Assembly: GCA_016928525.1 (NCBI GenBank) | Contig: JAFGKO010000168.1 | Location: 1-33,342 of the forward strand | Length of the DNA: 33,342 nucleotides | Direction: 5' to 3' | Origin: Anaerolineales bacterium | Lineage (GTDB): Bacteria; Chloroflexota; Anaerolineae; Anaerolineales; Villigracilaceae | Part shown: piece by piece, positions 1 through 7,933 of the stretch | Numbering within the stretch: position 1 is the first letter of the stretch | Layout of the letters: each line of letters begins with the position of its first letter | Program-made: the position numbers and the translations under genes | The notes under the pieces: model-generated | Seen by the model: the letters and a program-made list of their open reading frames with translations, nothing else | What the model was told of the DNA's origin: nothing | Database searches by the model: none

Positions 1-27
1 AAAATTTGAAAATGGCCGTTTAAGCCG

Positions 28-62
28 GCACCCCTGATGATTTCTAACATCATCAGGGGTGC
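28..62 (-). terminator. Perfect 14-bp hairpin after the hydroxyacid operon
   Basis: The arms at 28-41 and 49-62 pair perfectly over 14 bp around a 7-nt loop. It lies 46 bp past the stop codon of the last gene of the minus-strand operon, so it probably ends that transcript. No clear T-run follows on either strand, so it may act as an RNA-stabilising 3' hairpin or a weak terminator. The rest of 1-108 holds nothing else I recognise. Confidence 0.6.
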
Positions 63-108
63 TTGCAAGGGAGAATAGAGAAACAGGTCTAATCTGACCT
101 ATACTCCA

Positions 109-1215
109 TCAGAAACCCAGTTGGGTATTTGAAAGTTTCAGTTCTTGCTGTAATGTTTGCAGTGCTTTTTGCACGCCAGGTGGAATTTCTACACCTTCAG
201 CTTGGACACGCTGTGCGCTGTAATATTCCTTTTCACCTGCAGTATAAATGCGGGTTTGCCCCGGCGATACCGTTGAATTCCTAAGCTCCCGCATCATATC
301 CCCCGTGATCTTCTTGAAGGTGTGCAGCGGGATGAAATGTTCGATATCGATCGCCAGGAAAAAGTGACCAATACGCAGGAACTGCGGATTCCCATCGGCA
401 TCGGTATCGGTCAAGCCCCATAGATACGTGCCATCTTGGAATGCAGCCGAAAAGATTTCGACCATGGTTGCCAACCCATAGCCTTTGTGGCCTCCCATGA
501 GTTCACCCATCCCGCCGACGGGCAGCAAAGCCATGTTGCCCAGGTCCATTTCTTTGATCATATCGGTAGGATCCGTTGCCGAAATCCCATCTTGGTTGAT
601 CACCCACCCTTCAGGGATGGGTTTGTTAGCGCGTTTCGCGATTTCAATCTTTCCGCGCGGGGCGACCGAAGTGGCGGCATCGAACATATAGGGGAAAGGA
701 TCATCTGTCGGAGCAGCAACGGCAATCGGATTTGTCCCAAGCATGGGCCTGACGCCGAACGTTGGCGCTATGGATGGGTGCGCATTGGTGACACTTAATC
801 CCACCATCCCTTCCTTGACAGCCATCAGGGGATAATAACCGGCAACGCCATAATGACTGGAGTTGCGCACGGCCACTGCGCCTAACCCGTACTGGCGCGC
901 TTTCTCAATGGCCATTTTCATTGCATGGTGACCAACTACCATACCCATTCCATTCCCACCATCAAGAACAGCGGTAGTGGGAGTATCCTTGACCAACGTG
1001 ATGAGCGTGGTTGGAAGTTGTAAGCCTTTCTTGATACGCTCGTGATACATCTTTAGATGTGCAATTCCATGCGAGCGGATTCCCCACAAATCAGAAGTGA
1101 TGATGACATCCGCAATAATCCTGGCATCTTCGAGCGAGGTGCCCATAGCAACCAGGGCTTCCAGCATGAAATCAACCAGGGTATTGACAGGGACTTTGAC
1201 ACTTTGCTCAGACAT
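109..1215 (-). CDS. Ldh2/YlbC-family malate/L-lactate-type dehydrogenase
   Basis: A predicted NAD(P)-dependent oxidoreductase of the Ldh2 (malate/L-lactate/ureidoglycolate/sulfolactate dehydrogenase) family, which oxidises 2-hydroxyacids to 2-oxoacids in the cytoplasm. Family signs are the early RSHGIAHL motif, the VRNSSHYGVAGYY segment carrying the presumed catalytic His, the GTNPIAVAAPT stretch and the late GGHKGYGLATMVE motif. The length of 368 aa is normal. I chose the ATG at 1215 (MSEQSVK) because GGAG sits 6 nt upstream; the longer reading begins at a TTG with no ribosome site. It is the last gene of the operon, 21 bp after glcD. Paired with a LarA racemase and GlcDF, it may act on one enantiomer while GlcDF acts on the other. 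The substrate cannot be read from the sequence. Confidence 0.85.
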   Translation of the reverse strand: MSEQSVKVPVNTLVDFMLEALVAMGTSLEDARIIADVIITSDLWGIRSHGIAHLKMYHERIKKGLQLPTTLITLVKDTPTTAVLDGGNGMGMVVGHHAMKMAIEKARQYGLGAVAVRNSSHYGVAGYYPLMAVKEGMVGLSVTNAHPSIAPTFGVRPMLGTNPIAVAAPTDDPFPYMFDAATSVAPRGKIEIAKRANKPIPEGWVINQDGISATDPTDMIKEMDLGNMALLPVGGMGELMGGHKGYGLATMVEIFSAAFQDGTYLWGLTDTDADGNPQFLRIGHFFLAIDIEHFIPLHTFKKITGDMMRELRNSTVSPGQTRIYTAGEKEYYSAQRVQAEGVEIPPGVQKALQTLQQELKLSNTQLGF

Positions 1216-1236
1216 AATCAACTCCAAAAAATAGGT

Positions 1237-2616
1237 TTAGGCTGGAAAAATCTTTTCTGGGTTCAAGATATTCAACGGGTCCAGAGCCTGCTTGATATGC
1301 CGTTGAACATCAATCGATATCGATCCAAGCGCCCGTTCCATGTAGGGGCGTTTGAGCATACCAACGCCATGCTCACCGGAGAGCGTTCCTCCAATGGCGA
1401 GGGCTGCTTCGAAGATTTCAGCAACCATCTGTTCGGCTTTCTGCCATTGTTCCGGTTGACGTTTGTCAAAAAGAATATTTGGATGCAGATTCCCATCCCC
1501 GGCGTGGCCGAAGATCACAACGGGCAAGCCATGTTTGGCGCTGATAGCCCGCAAACGCTGGATCACTTCGGGAATAGCGCTGCGTGGCACGGTGATATCT
1601 TCACCCAGTTTGTTGGGCGCTTTACGCGCCAGGGATGGCGACATCGAGCGGCGCGCTTTCCACAGGCTGGCGCGCTCCGACTCGTCCCCGGCTAGCTTCA
1701 CGGACTGTGCGCCGGATTCTTGACAAATTTGAGCAGCAGCTTCGATTTCTCTCAAAACGGTTTGGTCGTCCGCCCCATCGGTTTCGATGATGAGCGAGGC
1801 TTCCACATCCGTATTCAGACCCAGGTGCAGGGCTTCTTCGATGCACACGATTGCAGTCTGATCCATCAGTTCCAGTGCTGCCGGAAGGATACCGGCCAGG
1901 AGGATGGCATTCACCGTGCGCGAAGCGTCATCTAGGGACGCAAATTCAGCCAGCGCCGTCCTGGCATAGCAGGGTTTGGCAACCAGCCTCAACAGGGCTT
2001 CGGTGACCAGGCCGAGGGTCCCTTCGGAACCGGTGAACAGGCCGTTCAAATCATAGCCGGTGACATCCTTGATGGGCTTGCCGCCCGTTTTCAGAATGCG
2101 ACCGTCGGCCAGGACGACGGTCAGGCCCAGGACGTAATCACCGGTCACGCCATATTTCAGGCAGCGCGGCCCGCCCGCATTGCAGGCGATGTTCCCGCCA
2201 ATGGTCGAGTGTTTGATGCTGGACGGGTCGGGGGGATAGAAAAGGCCGATTTTTTCGACCGCAGCCTGCAGGTCCGCAGTGACGACGCCCGCTTCGGTCC
2301 GGACGGTTGCGTTTTCGGTATCGATTTCCAAAATATGATTCATGCGCGTCAGGCTGATGACGATCCCACCTTTGAACGGAATGGATCCGGCTGCCATCCC
2401 TGAACCCATGCCGCGCGGCACGACCGGAACCCGCGCCGCAGCGGCCAGCCTGACGACCTGGCTGACCTGCTTGGTCGTTGCAGGTAAAACCACTACTTCC
2501 GGGCTGCCTTCTGCAAAAGTGCCATCATAGCTATAGACCGCCAGATCTTCCGGCGTATGCAGAACATATTTTTCCCCCACAGCTTCGATCAATTGACCAA
2601 TGAAATGACTATCCAT
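1237..2616 (-). CDS. glcD: FAD-linked oxidase, GlcD-like 2-hydroxyacid dehydrogenase subunit
   Basis: The flavoprotein subunit of a glycolate/D-lactate dehydrogenase complex that oxidises a 2-hydroxyacid and passes electrons to the Fe-S partner encoded just upstream. It shows an FAD-binding type 4 (PCMH) domain with VVPRGMGSGMAAGS near the N-terminus, the IGGNIACNAGGPRCLKYG flavin loop, YDLNGLFTGSEGTLG, and the C-terminal FAD-oxidase domain with VVIFGHAGDGNLHPNI and SGEHGVGMLKR. At 459 aa it is close to the usual GlcD length. I place the start at the ATG at 2616 (MDSHFIG), preceded by GAGG, rather than 54 bp upstream inside glcF. It overlaps the glcF stop by 8 bp, indicating translational coupling. 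GlcD-like proteins act on glycolate, D-lactate or D-2-hydroxyglutarate; the exact substrate is open. Confidence 0.9.
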   Translation of the reverse strand: MDSHFIGQLIEAVGEKYVLHTPEDLAVYSYDGTFAEGSPEVVVLPATTKQVSQVVRLAAAARVPVVPRGMGSGMAAGSIPFKGGIVISLTRMNHILEIDTENATVRTEAGVVTADLQAAVEKIGLFYPPDPSSIKHSTIGGNIACNAGGPRCLKYGVTGDYVLGLTVVLADGRILKTGGKPIKDVTGYDLNGLFTGSEGTLGLVTEALLRLVAKPCYARTALAEFASLDDASRTVNAILLAGILPAALELMDQTAIVCIEEALHLGLNTDVEASLIIETDGADDQTVLREIEAAAQICQESGAQSVKLAGDESERASLWKARRSMSPSLARKAPNKLGEDITVPRSAIPEVIQRLRAISAKHGLPVVIFGHAGDGNLHPNILFDKRQPEQWQKAEQMVAEIFEAALAIGGTLSGEHGVGMLKRPYMERALGSISIDVQRHIKQALDPLNILNPEKIFPA

Positions 2617-3889
2617 CGGAGGCCTCGTATGCTTCATCCAGAAGCGTGATGGGATGGACAACGCGCACATCCAGCCCGCGGCGCTGGATACCGGTATTCA
2701 ATTGCATCTGGCAGCCAGGACAGCCCGAAGCGATCACACCCGCTTGCGTATTTTCGAGATTGTCCATTTTGCGGTCCAGGACTTGCAGCGAAGTTTGATA
2801 GTGCGTGATAAGCTGGCTGCCCGCAGAACCGCAGCACCAGTCTGACTCGGGTAGCTCGACAAATTCGAGGCCGTCGATCATTCCCAACAATTCACGCGGC
2901 TGCTTCCAGACGTGCTGCGCCCGGCGCAGGTGACAGGGATCATGGTAGGTGACCCTTTCCCGAATGCGTCCCTTGGGCTTTTCGAGAGGGATTTCTGCCA
3001 GGAACTCGCTCACATCTCGAACCTTTTGACTGAAATTTGCAGCTCGCTCGGCCCATTCGGGATCATCCTTGAGATAAGCGCCATATTCCTTGAGCGTCGA
3101 ACCGCAGGTGGCGCAATCGGTGACAACTATATCAACATCTAATTTTTCAAACACGGAAATATTGTGTTTCGCCTGCGCCCGCACCAGGTCTAAACGCCCA
3201 TAACCGTGGGCTGGCATCCCGCAGCATTCCACTTCCTTGGGCGTGATGACCGTGCAGCCGTTGCGGCTCAATACCCGTACGGTGGCTGCGCTCTCATCCG
3301 CAAACAGCAGGCTCTGGGCGCAGCCAAGGAAAAAGCCGACCCGATACTTATTTTCACCGCGCGCTACTGTAATTTGCGGAAGCACCCGGCGCAAGGGACG
3401 CTGCGGCAGGCGCGGCAGCATGGCTTCCATATCGCGTATCTGTTTGGGCAGGATGCGCGTCAACCCCAAGGCATACACCAAACGGCGGATGCCCAGCGCC
3501 TCATACAACCGCAGCGGAAGTGTTGCGATTTCCATTCGTGCTGGATGAGGGATTAAGCCTTCAAATAGCGCCTTTTTCCAACCTGCAGGTTGTCTCTGTT
3601 CCTGGACAAAACGCATTGCCAGTGTCAACTCGGCAGGTTTGATGCCGACCGGGCAGGCATCGTTGCAGGCCATGCAGGCAAAACATCCGTACATCTGCTC
3701 GATGAGGTTGGAACTGAGTTCGAGTTGGCCTTCCAGGCCTTTACGTGCCAGTGCCACCCTGCCACGAGGCGAAGCGGTTTCACTCAGGTGCTCCCGGTAG
3801 GTTGGGCAGACCGACAAACACAACCCACAGCGGATGCAGTTCAGATAATCAGATTCAGCAGGTTTTTCCAAATCAGTCAGGATATCCAT
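2609..3889 (-). CDS. glcF: Fe-S subunit of glycolate/lactate oxidase, GlcF-like
   Basis: A heterodisulfide-reductase-like Fe-S protein that accepts electrons from the GlcD flavoprotein and feeds them to the respiratory chain. Two ferredoxin-type 4Fe-4S motifs lie near the N-terminus (CIRCGLCLSVCP and CFACMACNDACP). Two CCG (cysteine-rich) domains follow, with GCAQSLLF...VECCGMPAHG and HDPCHLRRAQ...DWCCGSAGSQ. The ATG at 3889 (MDILTDL) gives 426 aa, typical for GlcF. A TTG at 3901 is possible but has no ribosome site. The gene is translationally coupled to glcD by an 8-bp overlap, and its start lies a few bases from the stop of the upstream dehydrogenase. No GlcE subunit is present, as in many two-component forms. 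Confidence 0.9.
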   Translation of the reverse strand: MDILTDLEKPAESDYLNCIRCGLCLSVCPTYREHLSETASPRGRVALARKGLEGQLELSSNLIEQMYGCFACMACNDACPVGIKPAELTLAMRFVQEQRQPAGWKKALFEGLIPHPARMEIATLPLRLYEALGIRRLVYALGLTRILPKQIRDMEAMLPRLPQRPLRRVLPQITVARGENKYRVGFFLGCAQSLLFADESAATVRVLSRNGCTVITPKEVECCGMPAHGYGRLDLVRAQAKHNISVFEKLDVDIVVTDCATCGSTLKEYGAYLKDDPEWAERAANFSQKVRDVSEFLAEIPLEKPKGRIRERVTYHDPCHLRRAQHVWKQPRELLGMIDGLEFVELPESDWCCGSAGSQLITHYQTSLQVLDRKMDNLENTQAGVIASGCPGCQMQLNTGIQRRGLDVRVVHPITLLDEAYEASDG

Positions 3890-3894
3890 AGTTT

Positions 3895-4872
3895 CTACCA
3901 ATCAGACATATCGATCAGTGCTTTGAGGATGCCATCCTCATGTTTTTCGTACATTGTAAAAGCCTGCCCGGCATCTCGAATGGGAAAGTGGTGTGTTACC
4001 AATGGTTCCAGTTCATCGCGCGCATCAATGAAAATATCCCGGGATATTGCCAGATATTCGCTCCAGTTTGGGGTTACACAGGCTACCAAATGAGCGTTCT
4101 TGCGAAAAAAAGTCTCGCATTCAAAAGCATAAACAGGTTGGTCCGGGACGCCAAAAGCCAGGACCGTTCCTCGTTGCCTGACCAGCCCCAGACAATCGTT
4201 CAGGGTCTCCATTTGATGGCCGACAGCCTCGATACAGATGTCAGGCGCACCCCATCCCCCCGGATTTTGCCTCGCAGCGTGCAGGACCTCGAGGCTGCGT
4301 GCCGTTAAAAGGTCCGTTGCCCCCATCCGGGCAGCAACCCGGCAACGCTCTTCGATCGGATCAATGCCCACGATCCGGGTTGCTCCTCGTTTTTTGAGCA
4401 TCCAACAAAAGAATAGCCCGATCGAGCCTAACCCGACCACTGCGACCGATTTTCCTTCGACATTTCCCAACCGGTCGATTGCATTGATCACCGTGGAAAG
4501 CGGCTGGATCAAGCAGCTCGTACCATTATCCTTCAAGTCAGAAGGTAGTTTGACAGCTTTGGCTGCCTGGGCCACAAAGTATTCGGACAAACCCTGGTCG
4601 CTGTCAGGGATGGCAACTACCCGGTCGCCGGGCTGAAAGAGACTGGATGTACTATCGACAACCTGCCCAGCACATTCATGGATGGGAGTAGCAACGGGCA
4701 AAGGGTAGGTTTTGTGGCGTTTCCCCCCGGTGAAAAAAGGGATGTCACTGCCGCACATGGAAACCCATTCGGGCTGGACCAGAATCCGGTCCGGGCCGGC
4801 AGTTTTCCGGTCCGGCATGACAGCCTGAACCTGTTCGAAATATCGTGGTTTTAAGACTTGTAAGGCTTTCAT
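3895..4872 (-). CDS. Zinc-dependent medium-chain alcohol/polyol dehydrogenase
   Basis: An MDR-superfamily dehydrogenase of 325 aa, predicted to oxidise an alcohol or polyol with NAD(P). The catalytic zinc site is suggested by MCGSD (Cys about residue 40) and IHECAG (His-Glu about 65-66). The Rossmann nucleotide loop reads VVGLGSIGLFF at about residue 145, followed by IVGID. It is short for the family, and the usual four-Cys structural zinc lobe is not evident. It lies 12 bp after the larA-like gene and abuts glcF, so it is in the middle of the hydroxyacid operon. Its likely job is to make or consume the oxo or hydroxy intermediate of the same pathway (inference). No clear Shine-Dalgarno precedes the ATG, consistent with coupling to the gene upstream. 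Confidence 0.82.
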   Translation of the reverse strand: MKALQVLKPRYFEQVQAVMPDRKTAGPDRILVQPEWVSMCGSDIPFFTGGKRHKTYPLPVATPIHECAGQVVDSTSSLFQPGDRVVAIPDSDQGLSEYFVAQAAKAVKLPSDLKDNGTSCLIQPLSTVINAIDRLGNVEGKSVAVVGLGSIGLFFCWMLKKRGATRIVGIDPIEERCRVAARMGATDLLTARSLEVLHAARQNPGGWGAPDICIEAVGHQMETLNDCLGLVRQRGTVLAFGVPDQPVYAFECETFFRKNAHLVACVTPNWSEYLAISRDIFIDARDELEPLVTHHFPIRDAGQAFTMYEKHEDGILKALIDMSDW

Positions 4873-4884
4873 TTGTTTTTACTG

Positions 4885-6189
4885 CTATGCCTTTGTCTGC
4901 AAAACTGGCAGGGTCAGCATGGCATGCGGCACGATCAGCACGTCACAGGCTGGTCCCAGCTTCAAAGCGGCAAGCTCAAGGGCTTCTTCCATGGTCGCTG
5001 CTGGAATCATTTTACAGGCTGCAACCAGGTCCGGGCACTCACTGCCCACGATCACAACGTTCGACTGCTCCAGCATCTTGGCCATCACAAAGGCGCGTTG
5101 CTGTCCGGGTGGATACCCATTTTTGCGTGCATCGTCGAGAATGAACTGGATATCGGGTGCATCGCGCATTGCTGCCAGGAAACGCTGTTCCCCCACTCCC
5201 GCCCCTGCACCCTCCTCGCAACGCGCCGGGATGATAAAGTAACCGCCGGGGCGAACGACCGGGGTGGGCGCAAAGAAAAGATAGGATGGCGCGCGGCTGG
5301 CCTGGTACAGATTGGCATCTTTTGGGAAACCGACGCCACCGATGGCGATGTCATATTGCTGGAAAATGGGAACTTCATAAACAGACTTCGCAAATTCGAC
5401 CAGGTCGTGAAAGGCCAGTTCTGGATCCCCGGCGGTCACGCGCAGGATGCGCTTGTCATCATCCAATACAACGTTCAGGATGAAGCGCAAATTTGCACGG
5501 CGGGCGGCTTCACTCACTGCTTCATGAAAGGGGTTTCCCTCGATCTGTCCCAGCCGCGTGCCTGGGTGGTCTACAAAAGCCGGACCGTGGGTATGGGCGA
5601 TCAAAGCTTCCCCAGCTGCGCCAACCGCAACAGTTTTGCGTCCGCCAGAATATCCGGCATACTGGTGCGGCTCGACAATACCGGTAGCGACCAGCAGATC
5701 GGTTTCGACCACAGAGCGATGCAGCAAGACGGGCACACCACCCGGGGTTACTCCCAAATCCACCAGGGCTTCCGGGTTCTGGGGTTCGTTATCGATGACT
5801 TTATAACGGGCCGCAATATCTGCTCCCAACTTGATGTTCTTTTCTTCATCGGTGGATGGCCGATGCATCCCAATGCCGCACAGCAGGGTGATGTCTTCGT
5901 CCCGCACCCCGGCCATTTCCAATTCACACAGGAGGGCTGGAACCAGTTGGTGGTCAGGGCTGGCACGAGTGATATCGGTAAAGACAATACAAACACGATT
6001 CCCCGCTTTGGCAATTTCTCGCAAGGGCGGTGTTCCTATTGGATGGTTGAGTGCTTCCTGGATGGCCGCAGGTACATTATCAAGGGATTGCGCCAGCTGG
6101 GATACAGCAACCGTCGCTTTCATGCCAGGAAGAAGATGAAATTCCAGGGAAGATTTGCTATAGGGGATTCGGTACGTTTGGTTTGGCAT
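4885..6189 (-). CDS. larA: LarA-family nickel-dependent 2-hydroxyacid racemase
   Basis: A member of the lactate racemase LarA family (DUF2088), which interconverts or epimerises 2-hydroxyacids using the nickel-pincer nucleotide cofactor. The key LarA residues appear conserved: Asp72 and Arg75 in TDITR, His109 in GIGMHRP, His175 and Lys185 in EPHQYAGYSGGRK, and His199/His201 in AHTHG. The length of 434 aa matches the family. It is the first gene of the minus-strand operon, read from the strong promoter at 6337-6365; AAGGAAG lies about 10 nt before the ATG. The cofactor genes larB, larC and larE are absent from the window and must be elsewhere. Several LarA homologues act on hydroxyacids other than lactate, so the substrate is unproven. 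A 455-aa antisense reading frame across this gene is a shadow. Confidence 0.88.
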   Translation of the reverse strand: MPNQTYRIPYSKSSLEFHLLPGMKATVAVSQLAQSLDNVPAAIQEALNHPIGTPPLREIAKAGNRVCIVFTDITRASPDHQLVPALLCELEMAGVRDEDITLLCGIGMHRPSTDEEKNIKLGADIAARYKVIDNEPQNPEALVDLGVTPGGVPVLLHRSVVETDLLVATGIVEPHQYAGYSGGRKTVAVGAAGEALIAHTHGPAFVDHPGTRLGQIEGNPFHEAVSEAARRANLRFILNVVLDDDKRILRVTAGDPELAFHDLVEFAKSVYEVPIFQQYDIAIGGVGFPKDANLYQASRAPSYLFFAPTPVVRPGGYFIIPARCEEGAGAGVGEQRFLAAMRDAPDIQFILDDARKNGYPPGQQRAFVMAKMLEQSNVVIVGSECPDLVAACKMIPAATMEEALELAALKLGPACDVLIVPHAMLTLPVLQTKA

Positions 6190-6321
6190 AGATGCGTGCT
6201 TCCTTGCAAGGTCAAGAATTTACTAAAGCACGATTCATAGATAAATTTGGATACCAACTTTACGGTCAAATAACCTCAAAACGAAGATGCCCAATGGGGA
6301 GTTATTTTGCGGTTTTACCTA

Positions 6322-6338
6322 ATGAAACTATGTTTCAT
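6322..6338. promoter_or_regulatory. Perfect palindrome ATGAAAC-TAT-GTTTCAT, KdgR/IclR-like operator
   Basis: Seven-base arms pair perfectly around TAT. The palindrome overlaps the -10 element (6337-6342) of the minus-strand larA promoter, the position expected for a repressor. From known family consensus, it closely matches the KdgR (IclR family) box built on TGAAAC-N3-GTTTCA. No IclR regulator is encoded in the window. Confidence 0.7.
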
Positions 6339-6365
6339 ATTATCATCTCCCTATTGTATCGTCAA
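6337..6365 (-). promoter_or_regulatory. Sigma70-type promoter of the larA operon
   Basis: On the minus strand TTGACG (6360-6365) and TAATAT (6337-6342) are separated by exactly 17 bp. It lies about 150 bp upstream of larA and abuts the GAAAC palindrome. The leader between promoter and gene (6190-6336) shows no other element I recognise. Confidence 0.75.
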
Positions 6366-6435
6366 GTTACAAATATCATACCGAAAGCGTGTCAATAAAG
6401 TGACTATCAAATGCTGTTCCGCAGAATGAAAGTAG

Positions 6436-6464
6436 TTGACATCAGGTAAAACATTTGCTACAAT
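6436..6464 (+). promoter_or_regulatory. Sigma70-type promoter of the cupin-led operon
   Basis: A consensus TTGACA (6436-6441) is followed after 17 bp by TACAAT (6459-6464). It drives the plus-strand array beginning with the cupin gene at 6543. Two GAAAC-type inverted repeats lie just downstream, where bound protein would block initiation or early elongation. Confidence 0.8.
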
Positions 6465-6482
6465 CAAATTGTCGCACATAAC

Positions 6483-6509
6483 GAAACATTGTTTCACTAA
6501 ATGAAACAA
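6483..6509. promoter_or_regulatory. Double GAAAC/GTTTC operator, KdgR/IclR-like
   Basis: GAAAC-ATT-GTTTC lies at 6483-6495. Its right half also forms a second inverted repeat, TTGTTTCA (6489-6496) with TGAAACAA (6502-6509). These sites sit about 19-45 bp after the -10 box and match the palindrome at 6322, so one regulator probably controls both divergent operons. Confidence 0.65.
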
Positions 6510-6542
6510 TGGCATATCTCCAGACTAATGAGGACAGTATAC

Positions 6543-6905
6543 ATGAAGAAGCTACCTTTTGTAAAAGCGGCGGATGTAGAGGGGGAATATCGGACCCCTC
6601 CTCGTGTTTCCAAATTATTGCTAGCCCCAAAATATGGAGGCGTGCACAACTTGTCAATGGGAATGAATATAACTGAAGTGGGCAGCATGATCCCCGACCA
6701 TCAACACGATGAATCGGAAGAAGTGCTATTCCTGATCAGCGGACGTGCCAAAATTGTGATCGAAGGCGAAGGGGAATGGGAAATTGGGCCCGAAACAGCA
6801 TTCTATTCGCCACTGGGCAAGAAGCACCGTGTCGAAAATATAGGCGATGAGCCGCTGCGGATTGTGTGGGTCTACTGCCCACCCTTGCCTGCTCATCGCG
6901 CGTAA
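6543..6905 (+). CDS. Small single-domain cupin protein
   Basis: A 120-aa cupin-2 type beta-barrel protein. Motif 1 is PDHQHDESEE followed by VLFLISG, with metal-ligand candidates His53, His55 and Glu59/Glu60. Motif 2 is SPLGKKHRVEN with His95. Such cupins serve as metal-dependent isomerases, decarboxylases, dioxygenases or ligand sensors, and the sequence does not say which. The start is the ATG at 6543, with a GAGG site about 9 nt upstream; an in-frame ATG at 6501 lies inside the operator and is unlikely. It is first in the plus-strand array, 33 bp before the TIM-barrel gene, which suggests a role with the substrate of that operon. Confidence 0.8.
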   Translation: MKKLPFVKAADVEGEYRTPPRVSKLLLAPKYGGVHNLSMGMNITEVGSMIPDHQHDESEEVLFLISGRAKIVIEGEGEWEIGPETAFYSPLGKKHRVENIGDEPLRIVWVYCPPLPAHRA

Positions 6906-6938
6906 TCAAATTCCATTTTGTAAAGAAAGAGAGACACC

Positions 6939-7853
6939 ATGTTTGAAGAAACTCGTGCGTATTTGAAGAAAATTGGCATGCCGCAGGGCGACGCTTTCGA
7001 TATGCCATCCTCGGACCAGCGATTCCCGGATGGGGGGGCGTTCCGGATCGAGAACCCGACCGTGAACACTGCCGAAACAGCGGCAGCCCTGTTGGAGACG
7101 GCGGCCAAGAACGGCATTGTCATCAATCGCATCACCGAGACCTACGGCATGTTCCGCCACACCGCCGCAGAGATCAAGGAATACTGCCGTATATGTCACG
7201 ATCATGGCGTTGAGTTGATGATGTCAACCGGCCCGCGCGCGACTTACGATACTGGCGCGACAGTCCTTTCGGCGCAGGGTGCCCGTATTGGCTACCGCCT
7301 GCGCGGTATGGAACAGATCTTGCGCGGCATTGAGGATGTCAAGCGCGGTTATGACCTGGGTGTGCGCGCCTTCCTCGTTTACGATGAGGGTATGTTGTGG
7401 CTGGCGGGCCAGATGCGCCGCGATGGTGCGCTGCCGAAAGAGATCATCTTCAAGACCTCCGCTCACCTTGGACACTGCAACCCGTGCTCCTTCAAACTGC
7501 TCGAAAGCCTGGGCGCGGATAGCATCAACCCGGTGCGTGACCTGCAGATCCCGATGATTGCCGCCCTGCGCCAGGCTGTGAAGACCCCGCTCGATATCCA
7601 CACAGACAATCCCCCTGGCTCCGGTGGTTTCATCCGCGCTTACGAAGCGCCTGAAATCGTGCGCGTCGGTGCGCCTTTGCACTGCAAGACCGGCAACTCA
7701 GTAATCAGCGCACATGGCGAAATGACCTCCGCTGCCGATGGCAAGAAGATGGCTGACCAGGCCACCATCATCGTTGAAATGGTTAACAAGTATTATCCGA
7801 ATCTCACGCAATCCCCCAAGGGATCGAGCGATCTTCGCATCCCGGCGGTGTAG
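6939..7853 (+). CDS. Unassigned TIM-barrel protein, possibly U32-peptidase-like
   Basis: A soluble 304-aa protein that I do not recognise with certainty. The pattern of alternating strands and helices suggests a TIM barrel: IVINRITETYG, VELMMSTGPRATY, GVRAFLVYDEG, EIIFKTSAHLGHCNPCS, ADSINPVRDL, TPLDIHTDNPPGSGG and GAPLHCKTGNS read like successive strand ends lined with Asp, His, Cys and Lys. Such barrels are sometimes annotated as U32 family peptidases, but I cannot confirm the U32 signature. Aldolase, lyase or epimerase chemistry is equally possible. No signal peptide or membrane segment is visible. It lies between the cupin and a creatininase-family hydrolase, so the three may form a functional unit. 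Confidence 0.6.
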   Translation: MFEETRAYLKKIGMPQGDAFDMPSSDQRFPDGGAFRIENPTVNTAETAAALLETAAKNGIVINRITETYGMFRHTAAEIKEYCRICHDHGVELMMSTGPRATYDTGATVLSAQGARIGYRLRGMEQILRGIEDVKRGYDLGVRAFLVYDEGMLWLAGQMRRDGALPKEIIFKTSAHLGHCNPCSFKLLESLGADSINPVRDLQIPMIAALRQAVKTPLDIHTDNPPGSGGFIRAYEAPEIVRVGAPLHCKTGNSVISAHGEMTSAADGKKMADQATIIVEMVNKYYPNLTQSPKGSSDLRIPAV

Positions 7854-7865
7854 AACGATTTTAGG

Positions 7866-7906
7866 CCCGAAAGGTTTTCTGAAGACCTTTCAGGTCTGCC
7901 TGACAG
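7866..7906. repeat. Overlapping palindromes in the intergenic spacer
   Basis: Several hairpins compete here: GAAAGGT (7869-7875) with ACCTTTC (7885-7891), AGACCT (7883-7888) with AGGTCT (7892-7897), and CAGG (7891-7894) with CCTG. The mutually exclusive pairings fit either a dispersed palindromic element or an alternative-fold switch ahead of the creatininase gene. Only one copy is seen in the window. Confidence 0.45.
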
Positions 7907-7933
7907 GTTACTTATAGGAGAAAGGAGTGCACT

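Noticed and set aside
4873..6240. A 455-codon open frame on the plus strand opposite the larA-like gene.
   Set aside because: The minus-strand frame carries all LarA catalytic residues, while the plus-strand product shows no domain, odd composition and no ribosome site. It is a shadow frame of a GC-rich gene.
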